A stretch of 30,084 bases of DNA from Mariaggregatimicrobium sp964498785 (GCA_964498785.1 CAZCJL010000083.1:1-30084), one strand, 5' to 3'. Shown: positions 1-9,739, numbered from the stretch's first letter. Translations and numbers: made by a program. Notes: generated by a model not told the origin, from the sequence alone.

Positions 1-74
1 TCGCGTCTTAATCAATAAATTTAAAGAGAATCCGAAAGCTTTGATGCACACCATTAATTATTGAAAGGATACTC
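1..74. repeat. Left copy of a 74-bp inverted repeat found at both window ends
   Basis: Bases 1-74 match the reverse complement of 29661-29734 with two mismatches, so about 72 of 74 positions agree. The match starts at base 1 and may continue outside the window. It stops abruptly at the end of GGATACTC (67-74). On the minus strand the right end can form a small AAAGGA-GTA-TCCTTT stem just past the GH10 stop. It is not followed by a T-run, so it is only a weak terminator candidate. Confidence 0.9.
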
Positions 75-103
75 CTTTTGGCTATTGTTTTATCAATCTA
101 TTT

Positions 104-1921
104 TTAATTCTCATAAAGATTCACAACGATTGATTTATCCTGCTTATCGAGATTTGTTTGCAGGACCTTTGATTCTCCATTCTTTTTAATGTTAATTTCA
201 TAATCACCATGAAACCCGCGGGCTTCAAAAATCCCCTGTGAATTCGTCGTACCGGTTACACTTGTATGCCATTCCTTGTTCTTCAAATCGAGCCACGCCT
301 GTCCGACGGGTTTGATACTCCAATCTTCCCGCATAAACGCGCATTGGCGTTTTCGGGTATTGAAACGGGTTTCCCGCAGCGGATTCCCCCCAAGCCAGGT
401 GATGATTCCGATTGGCTTCGGGTGGCTGAAAACGGCAATCATAAAATCCCGGAGATAGCGCGCCTGAATATCTTCCGGCACATCCGGTTTTTGAATATCA
501 AATTCAGTAATCTGAATTTCCGGGCTTAATTTCGCAAATTTGTCGATGCGCTGATAAATGACTTCCGGTGCGACAAAGGAATGAATGTGACATTCAAAAC
601 CCATTCCGTCTACCGGTGCATCATTATCAAGCAGCCACTGAATTGTTTCATAATAATGATCCCGGTGCGCCGGCTGATTATTGGCGATCGTATTGGCATC
701 ATTATAATATAATTTGGTTTGGGGATCTAATTTGCGGGCGAGCTTAAACCAGTCGATCACAATATCATCCCCAAAAATCTTTATCAGATCATTTTGCATG
801 TAAATTTCATTCACCACATCCCATTCGATCAGCTTTCCCTTCCAGTCGCCCAGAATTGTCTCGAACCGCTCAAGCCATAATTGATGCAGTTTTTCAGGAT
901 CATTTTCATAATTCCGGATTTCTTTGGGCATAAAATTCCACCCGGGCCAAATAATATTATGTCCACGAACCGGAATATTATTTTCTTCCAGCCACTGATA
1001 AGCAAGCGGCGCCAGCTCCTTTTTTTCTCCGAAATACTGTTTCCATTTTAATCCATTCGGAAAAACCGCTTTATTAAAGAAGATTTTAAAATTTTCCTGA
1101 AATTTGCCCAGATAGAATTCCGAGGGATCGAGTCCATGCAGCATGATCGAGTACGGACCCCCGAATGCAAAAACATTTCGTGTCATGTCGATGGATATGC
1201 CCGCATTTTCCACAGGTTTTCCGTTATGATCAACGACCATTATTTCAATATCAGACTTGCGATACTTTTCTATCCGCTGCAGTGCTTCTATGCGCCATTG
1301 TGCGTCAGCTTCCATCCCTCTATATGTGACAGGCATTATCGGCAAATCATCGTAGTTTACTTTATTTTCATAATTGATCAATTCGATATTCGCAAACTGA
1401 ATTTTTTGGGGACGATAACTCGTATTGAACTCTAAAATAGCTTCTCCTGCATTGAAATCTTTTGAAGACTGCCCGCGAGCGTAATATTGTTTCCATTCGG
1501 AATTGCAAAAATATTCCGTCCGCAAAATCCGCTCCCGCCAATGCCCGCCAAATTCCACGCCAATTATGCCATCACCAAATTCATTTTCAGAATACAGACA
1601 TCGTGCCTGGAAAGTCAAAAATACGACATCCCCTTTCTTCACAGCCTGTTTTGTTTGAATGATAACCTGCGCACGATTCTGGTAGCGAGCGGTTTCCAAT
1701 GTTTCGATTTCAAGTACCGGTTCGGAGGAGATTTCGTAAGATTTAATACGCCGCAGATTTACGATATTTGCCTCGGATCCTGTTTTCAACAATTCAGAAG
1801 TTATGTTTTTTCCCGCGGGATGTGTTCCCGCCGGGAATCTCTTTAACAGGGACGAAATGTCATTTCCAGTAGCAAGTTCTGAGCATAGAAAAATGCTGAG
1901 TAGACTAATAAGTCTTATCAT
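104..1921 (-). CDS. Secreted GH10 endo-1,4-beta-xylanase with N-terminal CBM-like domain
   Basis: Predicted to cleave beta-1,4-xylan backbones outside the cytoplasm. I chose the ATG at 1921 because AAAGGAA lies about 8 nt upstream and a signal peptide follows directly (MIRLISLLSIFLCS); this gives 605 residues. An upstream in-frame ATG at 1969 would overlap the preceding sulfatase. Residues about 60-190 look like a beta-sandwich carbohydrate-binding domain of the CBM4/9 kind. The GH10 barrel covers about 200-555, with RGHNIIW, the acid/base Glu372 in WDVVNE and the nucleophile Glu473 in ITEFDI. A tail of about 50 residues resembles a small beta-rich domain. It is the last gene of a six-gene minus-strand operon, 17 nt after a sulfatase. 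The association with sulfatases and esterases suggests a decorated xylan substrate. The family call is firm; the exact substrate is not. Confidence 0.93.
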   Translation of the reverse strand: MIRLISLLSIFLCSELATGNDISSLLKRFPAGTHPAGKNITSELLKTGSEANIVNLRRIKSYEISSEPVLEIETLETARYQNRAQVIIQTKQAVKKGDVVFLTFQARCLYSENEFGDGIIGVEFGGHWRERILRTEYFCNSEWKQYYARGQSSKDFNAGEAILEFNTSYRPQKIQFANIELINYENKVNYDDLPIMPVTYRGMEADAQWRIEALQRIEKYRKSDIEIMVVDHNGKPVENAGISIDMTRNVFAFGGPYSIMLHGLDPSEFYLGKFQENFKIFFNKAVFPNGLKWKQYFGEKKELAPLAYQWLEENNIPVRGHNIIWPGWNFMPKEIRNYENDPEKLHQLWLERFETILGDWKGKLIEWDVVNEIYMQNDLIKIFGDDIVIDWFKLARKLDPQTKLYYNDANTIANNQPAHRDHYYETIQWLLDNDAPVDGMGFECHIHSFVAPEVIYQRIDKFAKLSPEIQITEFDIQKPDVPEDIQARYLRDFMIAVFSHPKPIGIITWLGGNPLRETRFNTRKRQCAFMREDWSIKPVGQAWLDLKNKEWHTSVTGTTNSQGIFEARGFHGDYEINIKKNGESKVLQTNLDKQDKSIVVNLYEN

Positions 1922-1938
1922 GGATTCGGTTCCTTTTG

Positions 1939-3405
1939 TTATAATTCCGGATACAACTCCATATTCCATTCTTTCGGTGGCCAGCCCTTCGGCTTTTTAA
2001 AATTCATTCTGCCAACCCGATACGGCAGAACACGATCCTTCACCTGCAATGCCCGGAATTTTTTCAATCGCTGGTACAATTTCTTGCCAATGTCGGGATA
2101 GTCATCCCAAAGGTTGTTCTGTTCATACGGGTCCTGATCGATTCTAAACAGCAGAAATTGACGTTGCGAATCGTCGTAGTTATCATCGGTGATATTAGGA
2201 CCCAGGCAGATTAATTTCCATTTAGAATCAGAAACAGCGATCATCTCATTTGCATCACCTTCGTTCGCGAGATATGAGTAAATATCCCGCTCTCCGGCTC
2301 TCTGTGATCCTGTAAGCACGCCACTTGCGTCGATGCCATCAAATGGTTTCCCGCCGTGGTCGGTAATACCGATCATCTTCATCAGTGAGGGGAAAATATC
2401 GATATATGCCAGCCGGTCATCAATTTTTCGACCGCCTTTCAATGCAGCGGGATAACGGATCGCTGCCGGCACGCGAATGCCGCCTTCAAATACTGTTGAT
2501 TTGCCCTGCCGCAGCGGCGTGTTGCTGGAGCCGATTCCGGTGCCGCCATTATCACTGAAAAACAACACCAGCGTATTCTCCATGATGCCCGCCCGGTCTA
2601 TCGCACCTAAAATTTTCCCGATTCCATCATCCATACAGGTGACCATCGCGGCATAGATCTGTTTCGCATTTTTATCCTTTTCATCACGAAGGTGCTCGTA
2701 TTGTGCAAGGTACTTTTCAGGCGCCATCAGCGGACCATGGGGGGCATTAAAAGGAACGTAACAGAAAACTGGCCCCTCATCTGCCTTTTGTTCGATGAAT
2801 TTTGCTGTCTCTGCCGCGACGAGGTCTGTTGAATATCCTTCATCATAACACGGATCGTAATTCCGGTGCCAATCCAGCTCGCCGTCCCGTTTGTGTGTAA
2901 AATAATTAATCGCGCCGTTGTAATGTCCGTAAAAATGCGTGAATCCCCGGCGCAACGGATGGTATTTCAAATCCGAGTGCCCTAAATGCCATTTGCCGAA
3001 AATGCCGCGATTAGCATATCCCGCTTTTTCGAGTGCCTGCGGCAACAGCACTTCATCGGTGGAAAGACCGAAATCCTCCCATGAAGGAATGGCAGACCGC
3101 ATTAATCCAAATCGTATCGGATAACGACCGGTGAGTAGTCCGGCGCGTGTCGGTGAGCAGACCGGACATGTATAAAATTGATTTAATTCAATCCCTTCTT
3201 TCATAAATCGATCAATATTTGGCGTGTTAATTTCACTGCCGTGACAGCTCACATCATTCCATCCCAAATCATCCGCCACAATAATCACAATATTCTGTTT
3301 TTTCCGGTTTTTGGAAAATCCAAATTGAGGACTTAACAAGCTCAATGCCAGCGGTGCAGTAGCAGTAGTACGTAAAAATGTTCGACGATTCATCGGATTC
3401 GACAT
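1939..3405 (-). CDS. Tat-exported type I sulfatase (S1 family, arylsulfatase-like)
   Basis: Hydrolyses sulfate esters, probably on a polysaccharide, after export. The 488 residues begin with a twin-arginine signal (NRRTFLRT) and a hydrophobic stretch. The sulfatase signature is intact: metal-binding Asp45-Asp46 in VADDLGW, formylglycine Cys83 in C-S-P-T-R followed by AGLLTGR, GKWH at 137-140, and the second metal pair Asp285-Asn286 in FSDNGG. AAGGAG six nt before the ATG at 3405 fixes the start. It sits 27 nt after the previous sulfatase gene and 17 nt before the GH10 gene, so it is almost certainly co-transcribed. Cys83 needs a formylglycine-generating or anaerobic sulfatase-maturating enzyme, which is not in the window. 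The S1 subfamily cannot be assigned by eye. Confidence 0.93.
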   Translation of the reverse strand: MSNPMNRRTFLRTTATAPLALSLLSPQFGFSKNRKKQNIVIIVADDLGWNDVSCHGSEINTPNIDRFMKEGIELNQFYTCPVCSPTRAGLLTGRYPIRFGLMRSAIPSWEDFGLSTDEVLLPQALEKAGYANRGIFGKWHLGHSDLKYHPLRRGFTHFYGHYNGAINYFTHKRDGELDWHRNYDPCYDEGYSTDLVAAETAKFIEQKADEGPVFCYVPFNAPHGPLMAPEKYLAQYEHLRDEKDKNAKQIYAAMVTCMDDGIGKILGAIDRAGIMENTLVLFFSDNGGTGIGSSNTPLRQGKSTVFEGGIRVPAAIRYPAALKGGRKIDDRLAYIDIFPSLMKMIGITDHGGKPFDGIDASGVLTGSQRAGERDIYSYLANEGDANEMIAVSDSKWKLICLGPNITDDNYDDSQRQFLLFRIDQDPYEQNNLWDDYPDIGKKLYQRLKKFRALQVKDRVLPYRVGRMNFKKPKGWPPKEWNMELYPEL

Positions 3406-3432
3406 TTGATTCTCCTTACTAATTCTTAATCA

Positions 3433-4968
3433 TTACAATTCATCCGGAAGCGCTTTTCTCCAGCCGGAATTCAGCATTTTGCTGAGCCGGGCAACCTGAT
3501 CCTGGTGTTCAATCCGCGATGCGATATTCACTGTTTCGCCGGGATCGTATTTATGATCATAAAGCTCCCGTGCAGTTATTTCGCCGGTTGCCACTTTTTT
3601 CCATTCCACATAGCGCCAGCGATCGGTGCGAATCGAGCGACCGAGGATTTGTTCTCCTTTCACATTCCGGGGGAACAGGCTGAATGCGCCTTTTTTCCAT
3701 GGCATATCCAGCTGTGCCAGCAGCGGTTTGACGCTCAATCCCTCGCAATGCTTCGGGATCGGCAATCCAGCAAGATCACACAACGACGGGTAAATATCCA
3801 TGTTTTCCACAATCGCACTGGTGCGTTGATTCGCTGATTTCACTCCGGGCATACTGACGATCATCGGGACGCGGGTATCCACTTCGAAATTGGTGTGCTT
3901 GCTCCAGGCGTTGTAATCGCCCAATTTTTGTGCATGGTCACTCCAGAGCATGATAATCGTATTCTCACGAAGACCGAGCCGCTCCAGTTCATCCAGAATT
4001 CGTCCGATCTGTGCATCCACATAACTCACGCAGGCATAGTACGCATGAGTGAGAGTTCGCGCCAGTTCGCTGCTCAATTCACCTTCTTTGGGAATTCCCA
4101 TATAACTACGGAGCTCACCCCAATCTGTCAATGCATAATCAGGTGCGTTCAATGGTTTCTCTTTGAAAACAGGCATTTCCAATTGCTGCGGATCGTACAA
4201 ATCCCAATATTCTTTTGGCGCATTATACGGAAGATGTGGTTTGCGAAATCCCACTGCCATGAAAAAGGGTTTGTTCTTTAACCGTCGCATTTCCTGAATC
4301 GCACGATCTGCCAGCATTGTATCCGGCGGTCGCCCATCTTCGCCAATTTCCGCTTTTTCATACGCATAGCCGATGTACCAATCTTTCTGTCCCTGTTTTC
4401 GTTTTTCGAGCAGATCGTCAATTGTCTCTTTATTGAAATATCCTTTCCCATTCCAGTTGCCTTCCTCCGGATGCTGAAACGCCCGATACTGCGGCACACT
4501 CCATCCCTCAAGATCGTCCTTGACATTGTGATAAACTTTGCCCATTGCGACTGTTTCATAGCCATTATTTTTGAAATGCTGCGGCAGGGTCAGCATTTCA
4601 TCAGGGTCGATTTTGCCGGGAAGACGTTGGGGATTGCTCATAATTCCCGTGGATTCCGGGCGATAGCCGCTGAATACGCTGCAACGGGAGGGACCACAGG
4701 TTGCCTGCTGCGCGTACGCTCGTTCAAAAACCACCCCTTCCAGCGCAAGCCTGTCGATGTTGGGTGTGACAATAATATCATTGCCATAACAACCGAGTGT
4801 GCTTCGCAAATCATCAATGCCGATTAATAGCACGTTCTGCTTCGTCTTATTTTCAGCCGACCGGGCAAAATAAGGCATGGCAGGAATTGCAGCCGTCGCT
4901 GCGCCGATCATCGTTAAAAATGAACGACGGTCAATTTTATTCCCCCTGTTACGATCTTTCTTTGCCAT
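3433..4968 (-). CDS. Tat-exported iduronate-2-sulfatase-like sulfatase
   Basis: A type I sulfatase of the iduronate-2-sulfatase-like branch, judged by the ATCGPSR motif and the RPEST that follows it. The preferred start is the ATG at 4968, preceded by AGGAGG with 8 nt spacing, giving 511 residues. An in-frame ATG at 4998 lies upstream of that Shine-Dalgarno and is less likely. A Tat motif (DRRSFLTM) opens the protein. Metal ligands are Asp52-Asp53 in GIDDLR and the formylglycine Cys is residue 91. Later landmarks include GKVYH, GFRKPHLPY and LWSDH. In this branch KVYH replaces KWH, as seen here. It is the fourth gene of operon A, 38 nt after an esterase. Family membership does not prove activity on iduronate; related enzymes act on several sulfated uronic acids and sugars. 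Confidence 0.9.
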   Translation of the reverse strand: MAKKDRNRGNKIDRRSFLTMIGAATAAIPAMPYFARSAENKTKQNVLLIGIDDLRSTLGCYGNDIIVTPNIDRLALEGVVFERAYAQQATCGPSRCSVFSGYRPESTGIMSNPQRLPGKIDPDEMLTLPQHFKNNGYETVAMGKVYHNVKDDLEGWSVPQYRAFQHPEEGNWNGKGYFNKETIDDLLEKRKQGQKDWYIGYAYEKAEIGEDGRPPDTMLADRAIQEMRRLKNKPFFMAVGFRKPHLPYNAPKEYWDLYDPQQLEMPVFKEKPLNAPDYALTDWGELRSYMGIPKEGELSSELARTLTHAYYACVSYVDAQIGRILDELERLGLRENTIIMLWSDHAQKLGDYNAWSKHTNFEVDTRVPMIVSMPGVKSANQRTSAIVENMDIYPSLCDLAGLPIPKHCEGLSVKPLLAQLDMPWKKGAFSLFPRNVKGEQILGRSIRTDRWRYVEWKKVATGEITARELYDHKYDPGETVNIASRIEHQDQVARLSKMLNSGWRKALPDEL

Positions 4969-5006
4969 ATCGTAAACCTCCTGTCTGCGTGTTACCATTT
5001 AAATGA

Positions 5007-5927
5007 TTAATTTCGATATTTATTCAGGAATTCCCAAATATATCGTGCCGCGGGATCATCCTCATCCGCAAACCGGCTTCCCAAAGAACGGTGCGTGCGA
5101 TTCGGGATTTTATGGATTTCGTTACTCCTGTGCCCTGCTTTTTCTAATGCATCGATAAAATTGTGGCTCATTTTATCACGACCGGGGAGATCATCATCAG
5201 CGTACAACAGTAAAAGCGGCGGCGCATTTTTGCCGGCAAACGTTATTGGTGATCCTTTCTGAAGAATTTCTTCGCTGGTTCCGAATTGAGCACCCAATCT
5301 TTTTGATCCCTGCAAAAAATGCAAATCATAAGTTCCGCTGATCAGCACTGCTCCGGCAATATTATTCGCAGAAATATTGTGAGGCACAAGATAGGATGAA
5401 TCCAGCGCGACGGACGCAGCAAGATAGGCGTCTGCGGATGCACCCATAATGAAGATTTGATCGTGATTTCCCCGGTACGATTCAATATTTTGATATAGCC
5501 ATGAAAATGCAGCAGCAATATCATGATTGAAGTCCGGGAATCTGGCAGGCGGCGACAGACGATAATTCACAGCAGCGACGACAAATCCCAGCGAAGCCAA
5601 AAATTCGCAGACATTCACATTAACCGCATCTTTTTTATCCCCTCGTTTTAAAGCCCCGCCATGAATCCACATAACGCACGGAAAATTATTCCCATCTTCC
5701 GGCACATATAGATCCAGCCGGTTTCGCTCATGTTCCCCGTATTTAATATCATCGACAACTTTGAAAACGTGAGGTCCGCGCAATTTTTCATTTTTATTTT
5801 TTTTCAATTGAAAAAAAGGCGACGCGCTATTTTCAGCGAAATTGGCGACACTCCTCACCTGGGGATTTATCAAACATCCCATCATTATAATGAGCACAGC
5901 AAAAATGATTCGTCCGGATATCCTCAT
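5007..5927 (-). CDS. Exported alpha/beta-hydrolase (esterase-like) with altered nucleophile elbow
   Basis: An alpha/beta-hydrolase of 306 residues, probably a carbohydrate deacetylase or another carboxylesterase. The N-terminus is hydrophobic (residues 6-20) and ends in MMGC, so it could be a signal peptide or a loose lipobox. HGGA (89-92) is the oxyanion loop. The likely triad is Ser164, an Asp in the ADDD stretch (244-246) and His279 in NRTHRS. The usual G-x-S-A-G is here G-A-S-A-D: codon 166 is GAC, one transition away from the expected GGC. It starts 20 nt after the preceding gene's shifted-frame stop, with no strong Shine-Dalgarno, so translation may be coupled. Its place among sulfatases and GH10 suggests removal of ester decorations. 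The fold is clear; substrate and activity are uncertain. Confidence 0.82.
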   Translation of the reverse strand: MRISGRIIFAVLIIMMGCLINPQVRSVANFAENSASPFFQLKKNKNEKLRGPHVFKVVDDIKYGEHERNRLDLYVPEDGNNFPCVMWIHGGALKRGDKKDAVNVNVCEFLASLGFVVAAVNYRLSPPARFPDFNHDIAAAFSWLYQNIESYRGNHDQIFIMGASADAYLAASVALDSSYLVPHNISANNIAGAVLISGTYDLHFLQGSKRLGAQFGTSEEILQKGSPITFAGKNAPPLLLLYADDDLPGRDKMSHNFIDALEKAGHRSNEIHKIPNRTHRSLGSRFADEDDPAARYIWEFLNKYRN

Positions 5928-5947
5928 TTTTTTGGTCTGCTTTCAGG

Positions 5948-7608
5948 TTATTTAATAAACAAACATTTCTTACTGTCAACAAAATCGCCGGCCTTTAATT
6001 GATAAAAATACAAGCCACTACTCAAACTCCCGGCATCAAATAATATGTCTCGGGAACCAGCCGACAGCCATTCATTTATTAAAATAGCGACCCGCTGCCC
6101 TGACGAATTATAAACCTCCAACCGTACCATGTCCGGTTTTTCGATGTGAAATCGAATCCTCGTTTCAGGATTAAACGGGTTCGGATAATTTTGTGCTAAC
6201 GAGTACCTGTGGGGGATTTCATCTCTTTTTTTTTAACCCGTGTCAAAAGTCCATTTTTTTTCATCACCTCGGAAGGTCGCAAGCCATTTTCCAAATCGGT
6301 TTGAATCGGTTCATACCGGAAGCCGGATTCAACTTTGATAAATCCGTAATCCGGGTGATCTCCATATTCAAAACCATTGACATATAACCGATCATCATCT
6401 GCATAAAATTGATGATCGACGACATACGCTTTTCTGTCTGCTTTTGTGCCCAGTTGTTCATAAATATTCCCGGGATTCAGATCATCGCCATCGTCGATTT
6501 CAGCGAAAGCGCCGCGAGCCGGAACCTCGGCAGTGCCATTGCTAAACCGAAACTCCTGATAATTTGGCGGAACATTACCGCGATAGCAATCCTTGAAAAA
6601 ATTGACCGCTTCTTCCAGATAATCGGGTCCCTGTTGCTTATTGATGTATGCGCCATAGCCATGCCCTTTTTGTGCGGACATTTTCAGCCGCACCGGCGCA
6701 TTGGCGGCATTCATCTCTTCATACAAATTGAAAATTCCCTTTGCTGTTGGCGCATCTTTATCAAAATAAATGTAATTGTTATACACCGGCGAAAGCGCGT
6801 CCAGAAGTCCGCCCTGGATCACTGTCGGAACATTGAAATTAATAACCGGTTCTTCCCAACTATGCGTGCCAAAACCAACAATTGCTCCGGCAACTTTTCT
6901 GTCCGCAGGTATTTCATGGGTCAATGTCACCCGGGAAACAAGAGAGCCGCCGGCGCTGTTACCTAAAAACAGATATAACGGTTTGAATGCATGGTATTGC
7001 CCCTGACTGCTATAGCCCCGGGCGTGTCCTGGCAGGTTTTTATTAATATGATGCCACGCGTCCTGAGCATCTGTGAGAGCCAGTTCAATCGCCTGCAAAA
7101 ATCGCTGCGTTTCTTCGGCAGATAATTCCGGCTCTCCGCCCGGACCGGCGCTGCCATCCGAATACCAGCCTCTGCGATATTCGATAGAAACAGCATGAAA
7201 GCCCAACTCCAGAAACGGCTGGATACTGGATTCATATCCCTGATTTCCATAACCCACTGTGTATCCGCCACCGTGGATATAAATTGCACAAACCATATTA
7301 TTTTCTGCATCGGTTTTCAATGGCGGGAAATAATCATAATACAAAACCTGCTGATCGCCCAGAGCGTTTGTGCGGCGACTTGTCTCTGCTGCGCCGTACA
7401 CCGTATCCTCATATTGCTGACCATTCTGGTTTATTAAACCTGTCTCCGTTTTCGGCGAAAGGTCCTCGGAACAATAATAAAATCGAACTGCGTCTGTATG
7501 CTTACGTTTTAATTTCGGGTCGCCAAGCTGTCCTTTAGAATTATTGCCATAGCAAAATTGAACAATCAGAAAAACAGAAAGCGATATGACGGCGTACATC
7601 TTTTTCAT
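5948..7608 (-). CDS. Secreted alpha/beta-hydrolase esterase with T9SS tail in a shifted frame
   Basis: The esterase frame starts at the ATG at 7608, with AAAGGA upstream and a signal peptide (MKKMYAVISLSVFLIVQFCYG), and would stop at 6196 after 470 residues. An in-frame start at 7707 lacks these signs. HGGG (112-115), nucleophile Ser218 in GNSAGG and His316 in KGHGYG indicate a hormone-sensitive-lipase-like carboxylesterase. Just before the stop, the codons GTT AAA AAA AAA GAG contain nine A's. Reading one base back (equivalent to ten A's) continues as DEIPHRYSLAQNYPNPFNP and a complete T9SS sorting domain ending at 5948. The annotated span includes that tail. This may be a sequencing or indel error, a real recent mutation, or programmed slippage. 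The gene is second in operon A, between a sulfatase and another esterase, and its likely job is deacylation of the polymer. Confidence 0.85.
6226..6234 (-). other. A9 homopolymer at the frameshift point
   Basis: Nine consecutive A residues on the coding strand (nine T's on +) mark where the esterase frame must slip by -1 to reach the T9SS domain. Runs of this length are known sites of transcriptional slippage and -1 ribosomal slippage (dnaX is the classic case). They are also the commonest place for homopolymer sequencing errors. Confidence 0.8.
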
Positions 7609-7700
7609 TGTGGTTTTTCCTTTCCTCAAATATCCTTCATTGATATTCATTAATTTGATGATTCTCCCAAAAGACTTCGGAAATCTTAATATTAACCAAA

Positions 7701-9503
7701 TTAACACTTCCGCATCCGAACTTCTTTCAAATCCATCACGTATTTACCGGGCATTGTCAATGCCTTTACTTTTAGTTTTGTTTCTCCTTTTGGAAGATTC
7801 ACTTTTCCAAGAGATAATGTTGCCCATTCTTTTTCATACACAGATCCTCGCGGATATCGATCCGGGCTCGGGAACGGCTCGGGATTAAATGCCTTTTTGA
7901 TTTTGCCTAAGACAGACGTTCCGCCAATTTCCACCTGTACTTCCGCTCCTGCATTTTCCTGAGCGCAATTATACATCAGGCTCACCTCATACTCCCCGGC
8001 GTCGACGACTTTTACATCCCACCAGGGATACGCATTCGTATCCGTCCAGTCACTAATCCAGTCATTTGCCCAGCCGGCGCGTCCTTTATAGCCAATGCCG
8101 GTTCCGAGATAACGCATTCCTTTGTATTCATCCGGATGAAAAAATGCTTCATGACCCGGCAGCGAAACGACCTCCCACCCCTCATGCCCTATTTCAATGG
8201 GAATCGTTTCAAAACCGTTTTTCGTCACTTCGGCGACTTCTTTGCGATAGGCTTCGGAAAGCTCTGCCATCACCTGCGGATGTTCTGCCGAAACATCGAC
8301 GGTCTCGCCGGGATCGGCAATCATATCGTACAGCTCCCATTGTCCCCTTTCGTAAACAGCACGCCAGCGCGGGGTTCGGACAGCACCGGGACTATCTCGA
8401 CCGGCATCATTTCGGAAAGAGAATAGCCTTCGCTCAGACCAGTCAGATTCCGGGTCTTTAATAAGCGGCGCGAGACTTTTGCCATCTATTTCCAAGGATT
8501 TCGGCAACGGCACTTGACATAACTCAGCAACAGTTGGCAGCAAATCAATATGCGCTGCAATGTGCGGAATGGTCCTGCTTTTAATTTTCCCCTGCCAGCG
8601 AATAAAACACGGCACCCGGACACCGCCTTCGTGCACGCTTCCCTTTCTGCCGTTCATGTCGCCATTGAAACGGGGACTGTTTGGTCCGTTATCTGTCACG
8701 AAAATGACGATCGTATCTTCAGTTAGTGCTAATTCATCCAATTTGCGAAGAATGCGTCCGATATTATCATCAAGATTTTCGACCATGCCGTAAACACAAG
8801 CTGTTACATTATCCAGCCCCTTTGCTTTGTATTTATCGAAATACGAATCCGGAACCTGCCATGGATTGTGCGGGGCATTATAGGGGATATAACAAAAGAA
8901 CGGTTGCTCCCTGTTTTCTTCAATGAAATTCAGTGCCGCATCTGTCAGAACGTCGGTGATATAGCCTTCCGTTTTCACCATTTCTCCGTTGTGCTCCAGC
9001 GTGGTATCAAAATAATTATTCCAGTGTCCGGCGCAAAAACCGAAAAACTCGTCAAATCCCTGACCATTGGGATTATGGGGATAATGAGCTCCGTTATGCC
9101 ACTTGCCAAAACAACCTGTGACATATCCTGCCGATTTGAGCACATTTGCCATCGTCGTCTCATCATGCCGCATGGTCTCGTGCCCCCGGGTGACACCGTG
9201 AACTCCTGTTCGCAGATAATACCGACCGGTCAAAGCGCTTGCGCGGGTCGGAGCACAGACCGCACTTACATAAAATCGATCAAATCTCACACTTTCCGTA
9301 GCGAGCCGGTCCAGCACCGGCGTATCGAGTATTTCATTACCGTGCGAATGGATATCTCCCCATCCCTGATCGTCAGTAAGGATAAATATCACATTTGGTT
9401 TTCTTTTGTTTTGATTTTTTGTAAATGTCAAACCGGGAAATAAAAACGGGGAAGCGATTAGAGAAGCGCTGATTTTTTGTAAAAAATGTCTTCTGTTCAT
9501 CAT
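7701..9503 (-). CDS. Tat-exported sulfatase with C-terminal carbohydrate-binding-like domain
   Basis: First gene of operon A. The ATG at 9503 is chosen because GGAA lies 7-8 nt upstream and the Tat-like N-terminus MMNRRHFLQK follows; an in-frame ATG at 9641 would add 46 residues without signal character. The protein has 600 residues. Sulfatase landmarks are Asp44-Asp45 in LTDDQGWGD, formylglycine Cys83 in C-A-P-T-R followed by ASALTGR, GKWH, and VTDNGPN. After the usual sulfatase C-terminus (about residue 430) there are about 165 more residues rich in Trp, Gly and beta-strand pattern, including AGEYEVSLMY and LPKGETKLKVKA. They resemble a CBM6-like or fucosidase-C-like binding module. The extension probably holds the enzyme on its polymer. 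A 92-nt gap separates it from the next gene. The sulfatase call is firm and the binding module is likely. Confidence 0.92.
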   Translation of the reverse strand: MMNRRHFLQKISASLIASPFLFPGLTFTKNQNKRKPNVIFILTDDQGWGDIHSHGNEILDTPVLDRLATESVRFDRFYVSAVCAPTRASALTGRYYLRTGVHGVTRGHETMRHDETTMANVLKSAGYVTGCFGKWHNGAHYPHNPNGQGFDEFFGFCAGHWNNYFDTTLEHNGEMVKTEGYITDVLTDAALNFIEENREQPFFCYIPYNAPHNPWQVPDSYFDKYKAKGLDNVTACVYGMVENLDDNIGRILRKLDELALTEDTIVIFVTDNGPNSPRFNGDMNGRKGSVHEGGVRVPCFIRWQGKIKSRTIPHIAAHIDLLPTVAELCQVPLPKSLEIDGKSLAPLIKDPESDWSERRLFSFRNDAGRDSPGAVRTPRWRAVYERGQWELYDMIADPGETVDVSAEHPQVMAELSEAYRKEVAEVTKNGFETIPIEIGHEGWEVVSLPGHEAFFHPDEYKGMRYLGTGIGYKGRAGWANDWISDWTDTNAYPWWDVKVVDAGEYEVSLMYNCAQENAGAEVQVEIGGTSVLGKIKKAFNPEPFPSPDRYPRGSVYEKEWATLSLGKVNLPKGETKLKVKALTMPGKYVMDLKEVRMRKC

Positions 9504-9706
9504 TTTTGCTTTCCAATGATTTTGTAAATCTATTCCGTTGTTAAATAAATTCAGATATTCAGTTTCAACTTCATGCAAGCTCAATTTATCAATGAATTTA
9601 ACACTACAATGCGACTCGGAAGACGATTCATGAAAAAACATTCATCGAATTAATGAGCTGTAGATACAATTTACATAAATTTAAAAAACGAATCCAGATA
9701 ATAACA

Positions 9707-9739
9707 GTTAAAAACAAATGTTGAACACATGTTATTAAC
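9707..9739. promoter_or_regulatory. Palindromic operator candidate upstream of operon A
   Basis: A 33-bp imperfect palindrome with outer arms GTTAAaAACA and TGTTaTTAAC and an inner TGTT-G-AACA core centred near 9723. It lies about 200 nt upstream of the sulfatase start at 9503. A very similar site lies upstream of operon B at 14146-14178, and 27 identical bases start at 9696 and 14135. The symmetry and placement suggest a dimeric or tetrameric transcription-factor site. No regulator gene is present in the window. Confidence 0.7.
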
